A stretch of 64,000 nt of DNA from UBA10649 sp963700745 (GCA_963700745.1 CAVOYT010000002.1:346751-410750), one strand, 5' to 3'; counted from the first letter of the stretch, positions 45,324-63,932 are shown. The notes: generated by a model not told the origin, from the sequence alone. Made by a program: numbers and translations.

Positions 45324-46611
45324 GTGAGCACAAGTATCGCGACCCGCACGGTCGCATTCGGTGTCGTGGCAGCGTTCGCGCTGGCCGCGGCTGCACCGTC
45401 GGGAGCTGCAGTCGCGACTGCCGACCCCGGCGTGAGCTCGACCCAGATCGTGATCGGTACGACGACACCACTCACCGGCCCTGCCTCCCCGGGCTACAAG
45501 GACGTCGCCCCCGCTGCGCAGGCGTACTTCGACTACGTCAATGCCAATGGCGGCATCAACGGCCGCAAGATCAAGTACGTCGTCAAGGACGACCAGTACA
45601 ACCCGGCCAAGACCAAGAGCGCGACGAGCGAGCTCATCCTCCGCGACAAGATCTTCGCGATGTTCGGCGCCCTCGGCACACCCACGCACTCCGCCGTCGT
45701 GGCTGACCTCAACCGCCGTGGCATCCCGGACGTGTTCGTGAACACCGGCTCGTCGAACTTCGACAACCCGAGCAAGTACCCCACGACCTTCCCGTACTTC
45801 CCGTCGTACGTGGTCGAGGCCAAGGTCATGGCCTCCTACATCCAGGGCAACTCCGCTCTCAAGGGACTGAAGCGCTGCCTGTTCTTCCAGGACGGCGAGT
45901 TCGGCGAGAACGCCGAGAAGGGCTTCAAGGCGGCCGGGATGACGTTCGCGACCACCGTCTCGTACTTCTCCGGCCAGCAGGTCGCCCCCTTCACGTCGCA
46001 GATCACCAAGATGAAGTCGGATGGCTGCCAGCTGGTCGTCTTCTTCGGCGTGACCTCCGCAACCGCCCAGATGCTGGGCACGGCGGCCAAGGCCGCCTTC
46101 AAGCCGAACGTGGATGATCACGTCGGTCGGCTCGGACCCGTCCGTCCTCGGCTCGTCGCTGGGCGCCAGCACCGGGGCGCTCATGAACGGGATCTACTCG
46201 CCGAGCTTCCTGGTCCCGATCCAGGACACGAAGAACGCCTTCGTCAGCCAGATGAAGGTCATTGCTGACAAGAACGGCCTGCCGTGGAACTTCTACACCT
46301 ACTACGGCATCAACACCGCCTACGTGCTCTCGCAGGCGCTGAAGGCCGCCGGCCCGAACCTGACCCGCAAGGGCCTGATCAACGCACTGCAGACCAAGGC
46401 GTCCAGCTTCCGCTCCGCGGCGGTCGTCCCCATGCGAATCAGCTCGCGATCGCATCAGGGTCTCACTGGCTACTACATGGGTCAGTACAACGGGTCAGGT
46501 CAGCTGATCCGCAAGACGAACTACATCCTCATTGCCACCAGCGCAGCGACCGGCAAGGCACGAAAGGCCGTCTTCCGTCCTGGCGCCCCCACCCGCAAGC
46601 TCCTGCCGTAG
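45324..46611 (+). CDS. livK: ABC transporter substrate-binding protein (LivK-like), one frameshift near 46111
   Basis: Secreted type I periplasmic-binding-fold protein. GTG 45324 follows GAGAGGA. The signal peptide has a hydrophobic core VAFGVVAAFALAAAA and a likely cleavage after ATA; no lipobox cysteine is seen. GVSSTQIVIGTTTPLTGPAS and YFDYVNANGGINGRKIKYV are typical HAAT binders. One extra G near 46111 breaks the frame; deleting it gives KPNWMITSVGSDPSVLG. The repaired length is about 428 residues. Ligand class is unclear; the secreted hydrolase downstream suggests it may import a released product. Confidence 0.88.
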
Positions 46612-46623
46612 ATAGGGATCCTG

Positions 46624-48350
46624 ATGAAGACTACGTTCATGCGTCGCATCGTCGCGGCGATTACGACGGCAGGACTGCTTCTGGTCGCCGCACCGGCTCT
46701 CGCGCCGGCGCAAGCGGCCACTGCCTGCCAGCTCGGCGCCACCTGTGAGGGTGCGCTGACCGGTTCCCTCGGCTCGACCGCATTCAAGATCCAGATGCCG
46801 GCGAAGTTCAACGGCACGGTGCTGCTGTGGAATCACGGATATCGCATCTCCACTCCCATCCCTGCCGCGTTGGCCGTTCCCTTGGGCCTGGCCAACAGCG
46901 CGAGCTACCAGAAGATCTCGTTCCCGGCGTTCTCGTCGACGTTCGGGACCGATGTGGCCTACATCGGGGCGGGGACCGCGGAGGTCGCGCAGAACCAGGT
47001 CATCGCGCAGGCCCTGCTCGACCAGGGCTATGCCCTGAGCGGGGTGGGCTATGCCCGACAGGGCTGGGCCTCGCCCGAGGCGGTACAGGCGGACGAACTG
47101 CTGATCCGCCACATCAACTCCGGCGCCATCAAGGGGGTCAAGAAGCTCGTCGTGTGGGGTGAGTCCTTCGGCGGCTTCGTCTCCGCGACCGTGGCGGAGA
47201 AGAACCCTCGCAAGGTGGCCGGGCTGCTGCCGACGTGCGGCGTCCTCGCTGGACCGGAGGCCGCCATGGCCAACGCCATGACCGTCCTGTTCACGTGGAA
47301 GTCGCTGATCGCGCCGAATCTGAAGGTCGCGAACTACGGCAGCTACGCCGAGGCCCTCACCGACCTCGCCACGGTGCTGCAGACCCTCGGTGGCGTCGCG
47401 TCGGGACAGTCTGTCGATCGTCGGCGCTGGGCTACCCGATCGCGCAGGCCAACCTGCTCGGTGGCCTGATGGCCGGCGAGCCGACGGTCTCGTCGGTCTA
47501 TGACGGCGTGACGGTCAACCCGGCCTTCGCCACCCTCGGCACGGCGGCCGCCCTCGCGGGTGGCTACCAGCCGGCGTCGGCGGGTGCGAGCACCGCTGCC
47601 GCGATGCTCCAGAACGTCGGTGCCGCTGCGGCACTCGGGATCATGGTGCGCTACGACCTCGAGCAGCGGGCCCGGCTCATTGCCGGCATCCCGGCCGATC
47701 AGTCGGCGAACTTCACCGACAACGTCAGGGTGTCGTACACCAAGTTGCTCACCGACGAGCAGCGTGGCGAGTTCGGCGACACCCTCAACGCGACGACGGT
47801 GATCCCCAGCCCGCTCAACACCATGCTGGCGACACTGGACTCCACCAGAGGGAATGCCACGGCCCGGTTCCGGGCCAGTGTGGCGGCCGTAAGGGCCGTT
47901 CGTTCCCTGCCGGCTCCCGCGGGCGTGTACAACATGCCCACCGTGCTGCTTGCCGACACCTATGACCCGATCGTGCCCGTCGGCAACTCCGGCTGGTACG
48001 CCTCGCGGCTCGCAGCGTCGGCCAAGAAGAAGGGCGTCACGCCGCTGGTGGGCCAGTACTACACCGTGCCTCCGGCAAACGGCTGGACGGTGTTCGCGCC
48101 GGACGCCAAGAGCCCCGACGCGGCAGCATCCGCAGCCGGCGCCAACTCCGGCGTCGGGCACTGCAACTGGACGGTTGACGGCGGTGTCCAGGTCGTGAAT
48201 GCGGTCTCGGCGCTGAACCGGATCATGAGGCAGATGAACAGCAGGGGCGTCAGGAATGCCAACGCCCTGATGTGGTCGACCGTCGGCGTCAACGGCGACG
48301 GGGGCTACGAGCCGCCGGCACTGCCGCGGCCGCTGCTGACGATCAGGTAG
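46624..48350 (+). CDS. Secreted alpha/beta hydrolase, one frameshift near 47421
   Basis: Exported hydrolase of about 575 residues after repair, with a signal peptide (VAAITTAGLLLVAAPALAPA, cleavage near AQA-A). The alpha/beta fold core is FNGTVLLWNHGY, nucleophile elbow WGESFGGFVSA (GESFG), acid VLLADTYDPIVP and His in SGVGHCNW. The frame changes at about 47415-47425, where one base seems missing; both halves form one fold. It lies 12 bases downstream of the binding-protein gene, so it is co-expressed with the transporter. Peptidase or esterase activity is possible; the substrate is unknown. A strong hairpin terminator follows. Confidence 0.8.
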
Positions 48351-48361
48351 TACGTGAGGGA

Positions 48362-48399
48362 GGGCGGGCCCGGACCGATTTGGCTCCGGGCCCGCCCTT
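48362..48399 (+). terminator. Strong hairpin terminator of the liv operon
   Basis: Perfect 13-base stem GGGCGGGCCCGGA / TCCGGGCCCGCCC with a 10-base loop, 12 bases after the hydrolase stop and followed by TT. It separates the liv operon from rplJ. Confidence 0.8.
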
Positions 48400-48403
48400 C
48401 GCG

Positions 48404-48578
48404 TACGCTCACCCCACCGAAGACCGCTGGTCGCCGGCCGCAGGAGACTGCAGCCGGTCGAAGGCCCCACGAAGGTGGGCGGCCCGCGCAGGTGAACTGG
48501 AAGAAGCGCGAATCCTCGTGCTCTCGCCCCGTGCGCCTGCGCCGGGGCGTTCTGCATTCCTGGGGCGACATGAAAGGA
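48404..48578 (+). promoter_or_regulatory. Probable rplJ (L10) leader region
   Basis: Long leader ahead of rplJ with GAAGACCGCTGGTCGCC at the start, GCAGGAGACTGCAGCC, a GGTGGGCGGCCCGCGCAGG segment and a GCCCC / GGGGC hairpin at 48525-48547. The arrangement resembles the structured L10 leader to which the L10-L12 complex binds for autoregulation in many bacteria. Assignment is by position and resemblance only. Confidence 0.5.
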
Positions 48579-48583
48579 GCCCC

Positions 48584-49303
48584 ATGGCCCGGCCGAACAA
48601 GGCGAACACCGTCGCCGAGCTCGCCGACCACTTCCGCACGTCGAATGCGGCAGTGCTCACCGAGTACCGGGGTCTGACCGTCGCGCAGCTCAAGACGCTG
48701 CGTCGCACGCTCGGATCCACGGTCACCTACGCGGTCGTCAAGAACACCTTGACCAAGATCGCTGCCAAGGAAGCCGGCGTCACCGGCGTCGACGACCTCC
48801 TCGCCGGGCCGAGCGCGATCGCGTTCGTCAAGGGCGATGCGGTCGACGCGGCCAAGGCGATCCGGAACTTCTCCAAGGAGAACCCCGCCCTGGTCATCAA
48901 GGGCGGGCTCATGGATGGCAGGCCGCTCAGCGCGGGCGACATCCAGAAGCTGGCAGACCTGGAGTCCCGCGAGGTGCTCCTGTCCAAGCTCGCCGGTGCG
49001 ATGAAGGCGAAGCAGTCGCAGGCAGCCGCCCTGTTCGCTGCCCCGCTCTCGAAGACCGCGCGCGCCCTGGGCGCACTGCAGGCCAAGCTCGAGGCGGATC
49101 CGTCCGCCGCTGCCGAGGCCCCCGCAGAGCAGGCTGCTGCACCAGCCGATGACGCTCCCGCCCCAGCCGATGAGGCCCCCGTCGAGGCTGCGGCCGAGAC
49201 CGAGGCCCCCGAGGCGACCACCGACGTCGATGCATCCGCAGAGACAGTTACCGAAGCCGAGACGCCCGCTGAGCAGGCCGTCGAGGAAACCACCGAGGGC
49301 TAA
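48584..49303 (+). CDS. rplJ: Ribosomal protein L10 with acidic C-terminal extension
   Basis: 50S stalk base protein of 239 residues. The core (about 1-175) is typical: ADHFRTSNAAVLTEYRGLTV, KNTLTKIAAKEAG, GPSAIAFVKGD. The last ~65 residues are Ala/Glu/Pro/Thr-rich and acidic, beyond the usual L10 length, a feature of several actinobacteria. ATG 48584 has AAAGGAG upstream. It precedes rplL, with which it forms the stalk. Confidence 0.95.
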   Translation: MARPNKANTVAELADHFRTSNAAVLTEYRGLTVAQLKTLRRTLGSTVTYAVVKNTLTKIAAKEAGVTGVDDLLAGPSAIAFVKGDAVDAAKAIRNFSKENPALVIKGGLMDGRPLSAGDIQKLADLESREVLLSKLAGAMKAKQSQAAALFAAPLSKTARALGALQAKLEADPSAAAEAPAEQAAAPADDAPAPADEAPVEAAAETEAPEATTDVDASAETVTEAETPAEQAVEETTEG

Positions 49304-49348
49304 TTGCCCACCCGGCCCTCGGCCGGATTTACCCGAAAGGACGCCATC

Positions 49349-49735
49349 ATGGCGAAGATCAGCACCGACGAGCTTCTCGACGCGTTCAAGGAAATGACGC
49401 TGCTGGAGCTCTCCGATTTCGTGAAGATGTTCGAGGAGACCTTCGACGTCACCGCGGCCGCTCCGGTTGCCGTGGCTGCCGCTGCTGCCCCCGCGGGCGG
49501 CGCCGGCGAGGCTGCTGCCGAGCAGGACGAGTTCGACGTCATCCTCGAGGCGGCCGGCGACAACAAGATTCCGGTCATCAAGGAGGTGCGCGCGCTCACC
49601 AGCCTGGGTCTCAAGGAGGCCAAGGACCTGGTCGAGGCCGCCCCGAAGCCGATCCTGGAGAAGGTGTCCAAGGAGGCTGCCGAGAAGGCCAAGGAGGCCC
49701 TCGAGGGCGCTGGCGCCAAGGTCACGCTGAAGTAG
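49349..49735 (+). CDS. rplL: Ribosomal protein L7/L12
   Basis: Stalk protein of 128 residues. The N-terminal dimer domain is KISTDELLDAFKEMTLLELS, the Ala-rich hinge is AAAPVAVAAAAAPAGG, and the C-terminal factor-binding domain has IPVIKEVRALTSLGLKEAKD and the ending GAGAKVTLK. GAAAGGA precedes ATG 49349. A strong terminator follows. Confidence 0.98.
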   Translation: MAKISTDELLDAFKEMTLLELSDFVKMFEETFDVTAAAPVAVAAAAAPAGGAGEAAAEQDEFDVILEAAGDNKIPVIKEVRALTSLGLKEAKDLVEAAPKPILEKVSKEAAEKAKEALEGAGAKVTLK

Positions 49736-49743
49736 TTCCACGA

Positions 49744-49790
49744 ACGAACGAAGGAGGGCCGGCCCATCGGGTCGGCCCTCCTTCGTTCGT
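49744..49790 (+). terminator. Terminator of rplJL
   Basis: Perfect 18-base stem ACGAACGAAGGAGGGCCG / CGGCCCTCCTTCGTTCGT with an 11-base loop starting 9 bases after the rplL stop. Confidence 0.85.
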
Positions 49791-49802
49791 CCCCCACCGG
49801 CT

Positions 49803-49866
49803 CGTTGAGCGTGCAGACGTTGGGGCCCTTCGCGAGCTCAGGCCCCCAACGTCTGCACGCTCAACG
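49803..49866. repeat. Large inverted repeat between rplL and the MFS gene
   Basis: Arms of 25-26 bases (49803-49827 and 49841-49866) match except for one extra G in the right arm; the loop is 13 bases. It stands between two convergent genes just before the end of the MFS exporter, so it may be that gene's terminator. It is longer than needed for one. Confidence 0.8.
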
Positions 49867-49878
49867 AAGGGGCGGGGG

Positions 49879-51498
49879 TTACTCGACCAGCACCGGCGGG
49901 TGCTCGGTGTCGTGGTCGGACCGCAGGTGGATGTCCTTGAGCATGAGCGCGAAGACGAATCCCACGATGAGGATCGGTACGGCCGCGAGGAACACCGAGC
50001 TCAAGGCGGTCGTGAACGCGTCGAGCACCAGCGGCTTGACGTCCGCGGGCAGCCCCGCGATGTTGTTCATCGCGCTGGTCATGCTCTCCACGTTCGCCGT
50101 GCTGGCCAGGCTCGACGGCAGGTTGCTCATCAGCTCCGACGTGAGCCGCGAGGTGAGGATCGCGCCGAACAGGGCGGTACCGATGGTCCCTCCGACCGAG
50201 CGGAAGAACGTCGAGCCGCTGGTGGCGACCCCGACATCCCGCGGGTTCACCGAGTTCTGGACGGCGATGATCAGCACCTGCATGACGTTGCCGATGCCCG
50301 CCCCGAGGATGAAGAGGTACACGGCCAGCTGCCAGTAGGGCGTGTCCACCTCCATGGTGGACAGCAGGAACATGCCGATCGCCGCGAGGGCAGTGCCGAT
50401 GACGGGGAAGATCTTGTACCGGCCGAGGTGCGAGATGAGGCGACCGGAGACGATCGAGGCGATAAGCAGTCCAGCCATCATCGGCAGCAGCTGGAGGCCA
50501 GCCTGGGTGGGGGAGGATCCCTGGACCAGCTGGAGGAACAGCGGCATGAACACGATCGCGCCGAACATGGCCAGGCCCACGATGAAGCCGATGACGCTGC
50601 TCACTCGGAAGACCGGGTTGCGGAACAGGCCCATCGGGACGATCGGCTCAGGGACGCGCAGTTGCCGAATGACGAACACGGTCAGCAGCACGACGGTCAG
50701 CGTGAACATCCCGATGATCTCGGGCGACGACCAGTCGTACCGCTGGCCGCCCCACTCGAAGATGAGAAGGAGGCTGCTGACTCCGGCGACGAGAAGAACC
50801 GCCCCCAGGTAGTCGATGATGTGGTTGACCTTCCGCTGCGGTACCTGGAGGACCACGGTGATGACGATGAATGCGGCGATCCCGATCGGGAGGTTGATGT
50901 AGAAGATCCACCGCCACGACAGGCTGTCCACGAAGAAGCCGCCGAGGAGCGGGCCGGCGACGCTGGCGATCGCGAAGACTCCGCCGAACAGGCCCGTGTA
51001 CTTGCCGCGCTCGCGCGGCGGGATGATGTCGGCGATCACTGCCATGACGAGGACCATGAGTCCGCCGCCGCCAAGGCCCTGGATGCCCCGCGTGAGGATC
51101 AGCATCCCCATGGAGGTGGATGCGCCGGCGAGGAGCGAGCCGATCAGGAAGATGATGATCGCCGCCTGCAGCATGATCTTGCGGCCGTAGAGGTCGGAGA
51201 TCTTCCCCCAGATGGGGGTCGAGGCCGTGGAGGCCAGCAGGTACGCGGTCACCACCCAGGACAGCTGCGCCAGCCCGTTCAGGTCACTCGTGATGCGGGG
51301 GAGTGCGGTCGACACGATGGTCTGGTCCAGTGCGGCGAGGAACATGGTCAGCATCAGCGCGCCCATGGTCAGGCCCAGCCGGCCACCGTGGATGAGGTCG
51401 TGGTCGGGTGCCCCCTCTGCGATGAGGGTCGCCTCGGGATCCGGGGTGGCGATCGGGTCGGGCTCGCTGGAGCGTCCGACCGGGGTGGTCTCGGTCAC
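49879..51498 (-). CDS. MFS multidrug exporter, DHA2 (EmrB/QacA) family
   Basis: Fourteen-helix drug:proton antiporter of 539 residues. Motifs are FLAALDQTIVSTALPRI (motif D1-like), YLLASTASTPIWGKISDLYGRK (motif A) and RGIQGLGGGGLMVLV (motif C-like region), GPLLGGFFVDSLSWRWIFYINLP, and the C-terminal helices. GTG at 51498 overlaps the marR stop by four bases, so it is co-transcribed with, and probably regulated by, that repressor. The substrate is unknown; QacA/EmrB relatives export cationic dyes, antibiotics or lipids. Confidence 0.92.
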   Translation of the reverse strand: MTETTPVGRSSEPDPIATPDPEATLIAEGAPDHDLIHGGRLGLTMGALMLTMFLAALDQTIVSTALPRITSDLNGLAQLSWVVTAYLLASTASTPIWGKISDLYGRKIMLQAAIIIFLIGSLLAGASTSMGMLILTRGIQGLGGGGLMVLVMAVIADIIPPRERGKYTGLFGGVFAIASVAGPLLGGFFVDSLSWRWIFYINLPIGIAAFIVITVVLQVPQRKVNHIIDYLGAVLLVAGVSSLLLIFEWGGQRYDWSSPEIIGMFTLTVVLLTVFVIRQLRVPEPIVPMGLFRNPVFRVSSVIGFIVGLAMFGAIVFMPLFLQLVQGSSPTQAGLQLLPMMAGLLIASIVSGRLISHLGRYKIFPVIGTALAAIGMFLLSTMEVDTPYWQLAVYLFILGAGIGNVMQVLIIAVQNSVNPRDVGVATSGSTFFRSVGGTIGTALFGAILTSRLTSELMSNLPSSLASTANVESMTSAMNNIAGLPADVKPLVLDAFTTALSSVFLAAVPILIVGFVFALMLKDIHLRSDHDTEHPPVLVE

Positions 51499-52001
51499 GT
51501 GGAGGTCCTCTCAAGGGCATCGAGCCCTGCTACGAACTGGTTCAGGAGCCTGGTGAGCTCGGCGACGTCGTCCTCGGGCCAGTCGGCCACGGCGGACTCG
51601 TACCTGTGCACCCGGGTGGTGACGGCGCTGGTGGCTGCCTTGGCCCCGTCCGGGGTGAGCGCCAGCAGGTGGGCCCGCCGGTCGAGGTCGTGCGGCTCCC
51701 GCATGACCAGCCCCTCGCCCTCGAGGGCGGAGACGTGGCGGCTCACGGTGGACTGGTCGAGGTGCAGTCGCTCGGCGAGGTCGCAGGCGCGCATCGGGCC
51801 GTCGGCAGCCAGGCGAACCAGCACGGGGGCCGGCCCTGCGGCGTCCGGATGACCTCGTCGCAGCGCGATGATGAAGTCGACGAGCACGCCGACCAGACCG
51901 GCCATGGTGGGGTTCGAGGCGGCGGCGGTCGCGACTGCTCGGGCACCCGTCGTCCCGGGAGCGGCCGTCGATGAATGGGCCCATTCAGATGCTTGCTGCA
52001 T
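51495..52001 (-). CDS. MarR-family transcriptional regulator
   Basis: Winged-helix repressor of the MarR family, 168 residues from ATG 52001: PAPVLVRLAADGPMRACDLA, then the recognition helix RLHLDQSTVSRHVSALEGEG and wing REPHDLDRRAHLLALTPDG, all family-typical. The first ~32 residues (QASEWAHSSTAAPGTTG) are low-complexity and a start at the internal ATG 51905 is possible. It is the upstream partner of the MFS exporter and probably autoregulated: two inverted repeats cover its start. Confidence 0.9.
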   Translation of the reverse strand: MQQASEWAHSSTAAPGTTGARAVATAAASNPTMAGLVGVLVDFIIALRRGHPDAAGPAPVLVRLAADGPMRACDLAERLHLDQSTVSRHVSALEGEGLVMREPHDLDRRAHLLALTPDGAKAATSAVTTRVHRYESAVADWPEDDVAELTRLLNQFVAGLDALERTST

Positions 52002-52013
52002 GCAAGTACCTTA
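51992..52013 (-). promoter_or_regulatory. Candidate marR promoter -10 and operator
   Basis: On the minus strand TAAGGT (52013-52008) ends 6 bases before the ATG at 52001, the distance expected for a leaderless transcript; CGTGAC lies 17 bases upstream. The palindrome CTTGC-TGCAT-GCAAG (51992-52006) covers the start. MarR proteins bind such 15-20 base repeats. Confidence 0.45.
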
Positions 52014-52410
52014 CACGGGGTCACGGGATGGTCACGAGACGGCATCGGGATCGGGGGAAAACCCCATTGGTGCTTGACGTTTCCGCTTTGGCGCGTCACC
52101 ATCCTCATGCGCGTGATTTCGATTGCGCGGCTGGTCCCGGGCTCCGGCCCGCTCAACGAGGACCCGCTCGATGCTTCCGGCACTGCTTCGCTGTCGCCGC
52201 CGGGATCACCGAACCGGGTCGAGGGTGAGCGTCGCCAGGACACCGGTGTGGACAGCGGTGTGCCCAACGGGTAGACTGCCTCTTTGCGCTGCCCTCCAAC
52301 CTTCCGAACCCGAGCCGTCACCTGCCGCCACTAGCGGATTTGACAGTTGGGGCTTCTCTGGCATGGGCGCGGCGCAACACAGATGCAGCGCACCGTGGAA
52401 GGAACTAGTC
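52014..52410 (+). promoter_or_regulatory. rpoB: rpoB upstream region with promoter
   Basis: No gene is supported here. A good promoter match is TGGACA (52249-52254), 17 bases, TAGACT (52272-52277), leaving a long leader of about 130 bases. A weaker TTGACG is at 52074-52079 without a convincing -10. A GGGGG-AAAA-CCCC small hairpin is at 52053-52065. Confidence 0.55.
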
Positions 52411-55884
<3,474 letters not shown>

Positions 55885-55947
55885 CCACCCGGCTGCCGCC
55901 CCGATCCCGAACTGACCGAAGACCGAAACAAGCGAAGGACACCCAAC

Positions 55948-59820
<3,873 letters not shown>

Positions 59821-59829
59821 CGCACGCTG

Positions 59830-59862
59830 GAACGGCCCGGACGTACTTCGTCCGGGCCGTTC
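59830..59862 (+). terminator. Terminator of rpoBC
   Basis: Stem GAACGGCCCGGACG / CGTCCGGGCCGTTC (14 bases) with a loop of TACTT, 10 bases after the rpoC stop. Confidence 0.85.
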
Positions 59863-59937
59863 GGCATTCGTGGCAGGCCCCGGGTGGGCCACGCCGGCGT
59901 TCTGTCGTGTCGGTGCCGCCGCGGGTAGGGTGGCGTC

Positions 59938-60477
59938 ATGAGTGAGCAGATGCCTCCGGTCCCCGAGAACGATCCGACTGCGGCCCCGCCGCCCCCTGGC
60001 GAGGTGCCTTCGCCGCCCATCGAGGCCACCCCCGAGGCTGTGCCCACGTACCCGCCGGCTGAGGCTGCGCCCGCGGCCCCGCCGCCCGGCGCGCCCGCGT
60101 ACCCGCCGGCCGACGCCGCGCCGACCGCGTGGCCGGCCGCGTACCCGCCACCCGGAGCACCTGCGGCCCCGCCGCCCGGCGCGCCGGCGTACCCGCCTCC
60201 CGCGGAGACGTCGAGCAACGCCATCATCGCTCTGATCCTCGCGATCGTCTCGTGGGCGGTGTGCCCGATCATCCCGGCGATCGTCGCCCTCGTCCTCGCG
60301 TCGATGGCGAACAAGGAGATCGCTGCCTCGAACGGGAGGATCCAGGGGACGGGGCTGGTCACCGCTGCACGGATCGTGTCGTGGGTCAATATCGGCGTGT
60401 GGGCCGCGGCCGCCGTCGTCGGTGTCTTCTTCCTCGTGCTCGCCATCGTCGCGGGCAGCATGGACGGGGTGAACTAG
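59938..60477 (+). CDS. DUF4190-type Pro/Ala-rich membrane protein
   Basis: Protein of 179 residues. The first ~95 residues are a Pro/Ala-rich, disordered domain with repeated PPPGAPAYPP units. The rest has two hydrophobic helices around AIIALILAIVSWAVCPIIPAI and SWVNIGVWAAAAVVGVFFLV, with the DUF4190 pattern ASMANKEI and NGRIQGTGLVTAARIVSW between. ATG 59938 follows GGGTAGGGTGGC. Function is unknown; the family occurs in actinobacterial envelopes. Confidence 0.85.
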   Translation: MSEQMPPVPENDPTAAPPPPGEVPSPPIEATPEAVPTYPPAEAAPAAPPPGAPAYPPADAAPTAWPAAYPPPGAPAAPPPGAPAYPPPAETSSNAIIALILAIVSWAVCPIIPAIVALVLASMANKEIAASNGRIQGTGLVTAARIVSWVNIGVWAAAAVVGVFFLVLAIVAGSMDGVN

Positions 60478-60867
60478 CCTTCGCGGGGTGCTTCAGCGGG
60501 CCACGGCGCGGTCCGCAGGGCGTCCGGTGAGCGTGGCCCCGACCCCGTTTTGACTCTCATGACGGGCCATGGGTAACCTTGGTCCTCGTGCCTGACCCCT
60601 CAGGCACGCCCCACCGTGCGTGGCTTCCCCCGCTTCCGGTGACCGATGGTCACCTGTCCAGGAGAAGCCGGCGCACGCGAGTGGCTCACGCCGCTGGGGT
60701 CCACCCGCGATCTGGTTGGTGTGAACGCGTGCGAGAGCCGCGACACACCCGACCGCGTGGGTCGGGGAGCAGGACCGTACGACGCAGCAACGAGCAGCAC
60801 CACCTGACTGACTAGCACCACCTGACTGAGCAGTACGGCAACTCGACGAGAAGGCAGGAAGGCAACA
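60478..60867 (+). promoter_or_regulatory. rpsL: rpsL (str operon) upstream region with promoter
   Basis: No gene is supported in this 390-base gap. TTGACT (60550-60555), an 18-base spacer and TAACCT (60574-60579) form a good sigma-A-type promoter match, leaving a leader of about 280 bases before rpsL. Near the end there is a direct repeat of AGCACCACCTGACTGA (around 60794 and 60814) of unknown role, and AAGGCAGGAAGGCAAC as ribosome site. Confidence 0.55.
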
Positions 60868-61242
60868 GTGCCAACCATCCAGCAGCTGGTCCGCAAGGGC
60901 CGGCAGGACAAGGTCTCCAAGAACAAGGCGCCAGCCCTCAAGGGCAGCCCGCAGCGTCGTGGCGTCTGCACGCGCGTCTACACGACCACCCCGAAGAAGC
61001 CGAACTCGGCGCTTCGCAAGGTCGCGCGCGTCCGCCTGAGCTCAGGCGTCGAGGTCACGGCGTACATCCCCGGTGTCGGTCACAACCTGCAGGAGCACTC
61101 GATCGTGCTCGTTCGCGGCGGCCGTGTTCGCGACCTGCCGGGCGTTCGCTACAAGGTCATCCGCGGCGCCCTTGACACCCAGGGTGTCAAGAACCGCAAG
61201 CAGGCACGTTCTCGCTACGGCGCGAAGAAGGAGAAGGGCTAA
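60868..61242 (+). CDS. rpsL: Ribosomal protein S12
   Basis: 30S decoding-centre protein of 124 residues from GTG 60868: PTIQQLVRKGRQDK at the start, YTTTPKKPNSALRKVARVRL and RVRDLPGVRYKVIRGALDTQG. The lysines where streptomycin-resistance substitutions usually occur (in TPKKPNS and GVRYKVI) are unchanged. Its stop overlaps the rpsG ATG (TAATG). Confidence 0.98.
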   Translation: MPTIQQLVRKGRQDKVSKNKAPALKGSPQRRGVCTRVYTTTPKKPNSALRKVARVRLSSGVEVTAYIPGVGHNLQEHSIVLVRGGRVRDLPGVRYKVIRGALDTQGVKNRKQARSRYGAKKEKG

Positions 61243-61712
61243 TGCCTCGCAAGGGACCCGCTGCCAAGCGCCCCGTCGTCATCGACCCGGTCTACAGCAC
61301 CCCCATGGTCACCCAGCTGATCAACAAGGTGCTGCTGGACGGGAAGCGCTCCACCGCCGAGAAGATCGTCTACGGCGCCCTCGAGGGCTGCCGCGAGAAG
61401 ACCGGCACCGACCCGGTCCAGACGCTCAAGCGCGCTCTCGACAACGTGAAGCCGACCCTCGAGGTCCGCTCCCGCCGCGTCGGCGGCGCGACCTACCAGG
61501 TCCCGGTCGAGGTCAAGGCTGCGCGCAGCAACACCCTCGCGCTGCGCTGGCTCATCGGCTACTCGCGCCAGCGTCGCGAGAAGACGATGACCGAGCGCCT
61601 CATGAACGAGATCCTCGATGCATCGAACGGCCTCGGCGCCGCGGTCAAGAAGCGCGAGGACACCCACAAGATGGCGGAGTCGAACAAGGCCTTCGCGCAC
61701 TACCGCTGGTAG
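61242..61712 (+). CDS. rpsG: Ribosomal protein S7
   Basis: 30S assembly protein of 156 residues, intact: PRKGPAAKRPVVIDPVYSTP, LLDGKRSTAEKIVYGALEG, VRSRRVGGATYQVPVEVK and AESNKAFAHYRW. It is directly coupled to rpsL and followed by fusA after 39 bases. Confidence 0.98.
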   Translation: MPRKGPAAKRPVVIDPVYSTPMVTQLINKVLLDGKRSTAEKIVYGALEGCREKTGTDPVQTLKRALDNVKPTLEVRSRRVGGATYQVPVEVKAARSNTLALRWLIGYSRQRREKTMTERLMNEILDASNGLGAAVKKREDTHKMAESNKAFAHYRW

Positions 61713-61751
61713 TCCCCACCACCTCACTGCGAAAGTAACGGAGAACTGATC

Positions 61752-63847
<2,096 letters not shown>

Positions 63848-63932
63848 TCGCGGATCATGAAACACAACGGAACAGTACGAAGGCAACCGATCCGCGACAC
63901 CGCCGGACGGCTAACAACAAGGGAGAACTCAG

